From Streptomyces sp. CB01580 (GTDB lineage Bacteria > Actinomycetota > Actinomycetes > Streptomycetales > Streptomycetaceae): 64,000 bases of DNA. Made by a program: the position numbers and the translations under genes. Where the stretch lies: contig NZ_LIXJ01000008.1 of the NCBI RefSeq assembly GCF_001905795.1, positions 97,229 through 161,228 on the forward strand, read 5' to 3'. The notes beneath the pieces are model-generated. The model did not search any database. It was not told where the DNA came from and was given only the letters and a program-made list of their open reading frames with translations. Shown here one piece after another: positions 61,088 through 64,000 of the stretch (the stretch's first letter is position 1; the number at the start of each line of letters is the position of its first letter).

Positions 61088-62701
61088 TCAGCGCCACGGC
61101 CCCGTCACCGCGAACGTCGTCCCCGGGGTGTAGCAGTTGACGTACATCGTCCTGCCGTCCGGGGCGAACGTGACCCCGGCGAACTCGCCCCACTCCGGTT
61201 TCTGCGGCGTTCCGATGTTCTGCCGTCCCCGCGCCATCGCGTACACCTCGCCGCCCCGTGTCAGGCCGAACACGTGCTGCGCGCCGTCGCCGTCCTCGCA
61301 CACCATCAGCCCGCCGTCCGGGGCCAGGCAGATGTTGTCGGGCGACTCGCCGGGCAGCTGGACGTCCGTGCCGGACCCGAACACGACGACCAGCGTGAGT
61401 CGGCGCCGCCCCGGCTCGTACCGCCACACCTGACCGTGGTGGTCCGCCGCCGAGCCCTCCGCGCCGCGTGCGTAACTGGAGACGAAGTAGACCGAGGAAC
61501 CGCCCCAGTAGCAGCCCTCCAGCTTCTGTGCGTGCGTGATGCCCCGCGGCCCGAAGTCCTGGAAACGGATGGGGGTTTCGGCCGCCGGCGGGTCCGGTAC
61601 GGGCACCCATTCCACGCGGTCGAAGCTCGCGCCGGTCTGCTGGACGGCGGACAGGTCGGGGACGCCCGGCACCCGCATGGCCTCCAGTCGGCCGCCGGCC
61701 CGCAGCGATCCCGTCCCGCCGAGCGGCTTGCGCGGCAGGAAGCGGTAGAAGAGCCCGAACGGTCGCTCGAAAGCGTCCTCGGTCTCGTACACGATCCCGT
61801 TCGCCGGATCGATGGCGACCGCCTCGTGCTGGAAGCGGCCCATCGCGGTGAGCGGCACCGCCCCGGAGCGGCGCGGATCGGCGCCGTCCACCTCGAAGAT
61901 GAAGCCGTGGTCCTTGGTGTAGCCGTTGGTGCCGGCCTTGTCCTCGGTCTCCTCGCAGGTCAGCCAGGTGTTCCAAGGGGTACGTCCGCCCGCGCAGTTC
62001 ACCGCCGTACCGGCGATGGCGACGCGTTCGTCCAGGACGTTGTTGCGGCCGTCCAGCTCCAGGGTGGTGCAGCCGCCCTTGCCCATCGGGTCGTAGGTGA
62101 GCCCTTCGACGGCCGGGACCCGGAACGCCGCGTCGGCGCGGTTCTCGTGGTTGCGTACGAGACGGACATGACCGTGCCGGCCCGCGAAGGCGGCCATGCC
62201 GTCGTGGTGGCTGGGGACCGGGCCCTCGCCGGAGCGGAGCGGGTCGCCCTCCCGGGACAGCACCCGGTGGCGGAAGCCCTTCGGGAGGTCGAGAAGACCA
62301 TCGGGGTCCGGAACCAACGGCCCGTAGCCGCTGCCGCCGGAATGTCCTGCGTGGCCGCCGCGGCGATCGAGGTCCCGGGCGGTGGCGGTCCCGGCGAAGA
62401 GTTCCGAGAAGGCCCCGGCGAAGGCGATCGAGGCGGCGACCGCGCCGCTGCCGGCCAGGACCTGCCGCCGGGTGGTGAGGGTCCGTGACGCCGCGGACGA
62501 CAAGTCCCGTGACGGCGCTGACGCCGTGCTCTGCGACGCCGCGGATGCCGTGCTCTGCGACGCCGCGGATGCCGTGCTCCGTGATGCTGCGGATGCCGTG
62601 CTCTGTGACGATTCCGTGTCCCGTGACGATGACATGTCCCGCGATGCCGCGGATGACCTGTCCCGTGACGACGACGTGTCGTGTGACGCTGCGGATGACA
62701 T
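61088..62701 (-). CDS. Tat-exported PhoX/DUF839-like protein with repetitive N-terminus
   Basis: 537 residues. About 75 residues of Ser/Ala/Thr-rich repeats precede a twin-arginine motif TTRRQVLAGSGAVAASIAFA and hydrophobic segment, so export by Tat is likely. The mature region is a DUF839/PhoX-type beta-propeller (EGPVPSHHDGMAAF, WNTWLTCEETEDKAGTNGY, GRFQHEAVAIDP, LPGESPDNICLAPDGG). Alkaline phosphatase PhoX members are calcium- and iron-dependent. The long n-region is odd: Tat n-regions are normally short and a later start is not obvious, so a TTG start nearer the motif is possible. The upstream repeat array encodes it. Confidence 0.8.
   Translation of the reverse strand: MSSAASHDTSSSRDRSSAASRDMSSSRDTESSQSTASAASRSTASAASQSTASAASQSTASAPSRDLSSAASRTLTTRRQVLAGSGAVAASIAFAGAFSELFAGTATARDLDRRGGHAGHSGGSGYGPLVPDPDGLLDLPKGFRHRVLSREGDPLRSGEGPVPSHHDGMAAFAGRHGHVRLVRNHENRADAAFRVPAVEGLTYDPMGKGGCTTLELDGRNNVLDERVAIAGTAVNCAGGRTPWNTWLTCEETEDKAGTNGYTKDHGFIFEVDGADPRRSGAVPLTAMGRFQHEAVAIDPANGIVYETEDAFERPFGLFYRFLPRKPLGGTGSLRAGGRLEAMRVPGVPDLSAVQQTGASFDRVEWVPVPDPPAAETPIRFQDFGPRGITHAQKLEGCYWGGSSVYFVSSYARGAEGSAADHHGQVWRYEPGRRRLTLVVVFGSGTDVQLPGESPDNICLAPDGGLMVCEDGDGAQHVFGLTRGGEVYAMARGRQNIGTPQKPEWGEFAGVTFAPDGRTMYVNCYTPGTTFAVTGPWR
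62508..62700. repeat. Tandem 24-bp-type repeat encoding the Tat protein's N-terminal Ser/Ala tract
   Basis: Imperfect tandem repeats with unit GATGCCGTGCTCTGCGACGC (24-base period, about three close copies then degenerate ones). On the minus strand they encode STASAASQ-type repeats before the twin-arginine motif. Confidence 0.75.
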
Positions 62702-62853
62702 GAGGCGACTCCCTGCTGGCGGACAGGAGAAGTGACCCGCATGTGTGTACCACGCGCATCGGCGCGCGGGAACCACGCGGGTCACCGTGCCTCGTGCGTG
62801 TCACGCGCCCCCGGGGCGGCCGACCACCCGGGCCCGACGGCCCGTGCGCGGGG

Positions 62854-63279
62854 TCAGGCCAGGGACGCGGTGAGGGTGATCGTCGTGCCCGTGAGCGCCT
62901 GGCTCACCGGGCAGTTCGCCTTGGCGTCCTCGGCGGCCTCGGCGAAGCCCGCCTCGTCGAGGCCCGGCACCTCGCCCTGGACGGTGAGGTGGATGCCGGT
63001 GATGCCGGTGCCGGGCTGGAAGGTGACCTCGGCACGGGTGTTCAGCCGGGTCGGCGGGGTGCCGGCCTTCGCCAGCCCGTTGGACAGCGCCATCGAGAAG
63101 CAGCTGGAGTGCGCCGCCGCGATGAGTTCCTCGGGGCTGGTCTTCCCGTTCGCCTGCTCCGCGCGGGACGGCCACGAGACGTCGTGGTCGCCGATGCCGG
63201 AGGAGTCGAACGTGACGACCCCCTTGCCGTGGAGTAGATCGCCTTCCCAGACCGTGTGCGCCTGGCGCGTGGTAGCCAT
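62854..63279 (-). CDS. osmC: OsmC-family peroxiredoxin
   Basis: 141 residues. The two catalytic cysteines are in HSSCFSMALSNG and AKANCPVSQAL, the standard OsmC/Ohr disulfide pair, with the family N-terminal VTFDSSGIGDHDVSWPSR. It reduces organic hydroperoxides. Sequence favours OsmC over Ohr. The ATG at 63279 follows GAAGGGA. Monocistronic. Confidence 0.92.
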   Translation of the reverse strand: MATTRQAHTVWEGDLLHGKGVVTFDSSGIGDHDVSWPSRAEQANGKTSPEELIAAAHSSCFSMALSNGLAKAGTPPTRLNTRAEVTFQPGTGITGIHLTVQGEVPGLDEAGFAEAAEDAKANCPVSQALTGTTITLTASLA

Positions 63280-63395
63280 GGTGGATCCCTTCGAACGGTG
63301 TGCGCGGTGGATACGGGATGCCTCCGGTGCGCCCGTGCGGTACGCCTCGGAACCCGTGCGGTACCCCGGGGAAATGGGGCAGCACACACCTGAAC

Positions 63396-64000
63396 CTACT
63401 GCGCCACGAGACCCTTCGCGTCGCGTGCCAGCGCCGTGAGCCGGGAGATCGCCCGGAAGTACTTCTTCCGGTACCCGCCGTTCAGCATCTCGTCGCTGAA
63501 CAGCTTGTCGAAGGGCACCCCGGAGGCGAGCACCGGCACCTCGCGGTCGTACAGCCGGTCGGCCAGGACGACCAGCCGCAGCGCGGTCGCCTGGTCGGGC
63601 ACCGCCTGCACCTCGGTGAGACAGACCGCCCGCAGGTCGTCCGTCAGCGCGCCGTAGCGGCTCGGGTGGACTCGGGCGAGATGCGCGAGCAGTGACGGGA
63701 AGTCGTCGAGGCTGGCACCCTCGGTGGCGTACGCGGCCCGGGTGACCTGTTCATCGGTGAACGGTGCCGGGGCCTCGGGCAGTCCGCGGTGCCGGTAGTC
63801 CTCGCCGTCGATCCGCAGCGGGCGGAAGTGCGCGGACAGGCCCTGGATCTCCCGGAGGAAGTCGGCGGCGGCGAACCGGCCCTCACCGAGCTTGCCGGGC
63901 AGCGTGTTGGAGGTCGCCGCGAGCGCGACACCCTCCTCGACCAGCCTGCTGAGCAGCGACGACACCAGCACCGTGTCGCCCGGGTCGTCCAGTTCGAACT
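63396..64000 (-). CDS. AFG1/ZapE-family ATPase (C-terminal part, cut by window end)
   Basis: About 201 C-terminal residues. The frame is open to the right edge. FELDDPGDTVLVSSLLSRLV and the following VALAATSNTLPGKLGEGRFA carry the sensor-1 region of AFG1/ZapE P-loop ATPases; the Walker A lies beyond the window. LREIQGLSAHFRPLRIDGED and YRHRGLP complete a family-typical C-terminus. ZapE in E. coli interacts with the division ring; actinobacterial function is less defined. Confidence 0.9.
   Translation of the reverse strand, partial: FELDDPGDTVLVSSLLSRLVEEGVALAATSNTLPGKLGEGRFAAADFLREIQGLSAHFRPLRIDGEDYRHRGLPEAPAPFTDEQVTRAAYATEGASLDDFPSLLAHLARVHPSRYGALTDDLRAVCLTEVQAVPDQATALRLVVLADRLYDREVPVLASGVPFDKLFSDEMLNGGYRKKYFRAISRLTALARDAKGLVAQ

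Overview
The window is high-GC actinobacterial chromosome, almost certainly from Streptomyces. Third codon positions are nearly all G or C, GTG starts and 4-base ATGA/GTGA overlaps are common, and several gene families are Streptomyces hallmarks (an XRE/DUF397/ATPase triad, DUF3000, an HTH-MurA fusion, a ROK regulator beside xylFGH). From memory, the order from murA/aconitase rightwards (chito-oligosaccharide ABC transporter, ROK regulator, xylFGH, dxs, fadBA, ribonuclease D, DUF3000, hemE, hemY/hemQ, DUF692) resembles the SCO5998-SCO6045 part of the S. coelicolor core. The left 17 kb looks accessory.

Layout. 1-2.5 kb: the end of a nucleotide-sugar dehydrogenase, a GT4 glycosyltransferase and an unrecognised protein. 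2.6-4.4 kb: a WhiJ-like regulatory triad. 4.7-6.9 kb: an MFS transporter divergent from an MmyB-type regulator. 7.1-17.2 kb: a ten-gene leftward operon with a divergent LysR regulator. The operon encodes a free-standing adenylation enzyme, a carrier protein, two acyl-CoA-dehydrogenase-fold flavoproteins, a flavin reductase, aspartate decarboxylase (PanD), an SDR, an EctD-like PhyH dioxygenase, a zinc alcohol dehydrogenase and an alpha/beta hydrolase. This is the best candidate for an undescribed small-molecule pathway: carrier-tethered oxidation of an amino acid with no PKS or NRPS module. 17.4-18.2 kb: decayed gene remnants including a tyrosine-recombinase piece.

18.4-33 kb: an HTH-MurA fusion, an RraA-like protein, a histidine phosphatase, a LysG/LysE pair, aconitase with two candidate operators, another histidine phosphatase, then the ngcEFG-type ABC transporter with a 13/16 match to a DasR site in its promoter. 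32.5-37.6 kb: a Rok7B7-like regulator and xylFGH. 37.9-48.4 kb: dxs, an APC permease, a NYN-domain protein, a truncated LCP-family remnant, fadB-fadA, ribonuclease D and a LuxR-type regulator. 48.7-55.5 kb: DUF3000, hemE, a CoA-disulfide-reductase-like flavoprotein, a DUF4349 lipoprotein, and hemY-hemQ of the coproporphyrin-dependent haem route. 55.9-64 kb: a DUF692 (MNIO) fusion protein, a Pth2-like protein, AIM24, a two-gene ABC system, a PhoX-like Tat protein with a repeat-encoded N-terminus, OsmC and the C-terminal part of an AFG1/ZapE ATPase.

Three copies of a ~150-163 bp MITE-like repeat lie between xylF and xylG, directly before hemY, and after hemQ. Many intergenic regions carry perfect GC-rich hairpins that I read as terminators. 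No tRNA, rRNA or CRISPR array was seen. All homology calls come from recognising motifs; no search was run.
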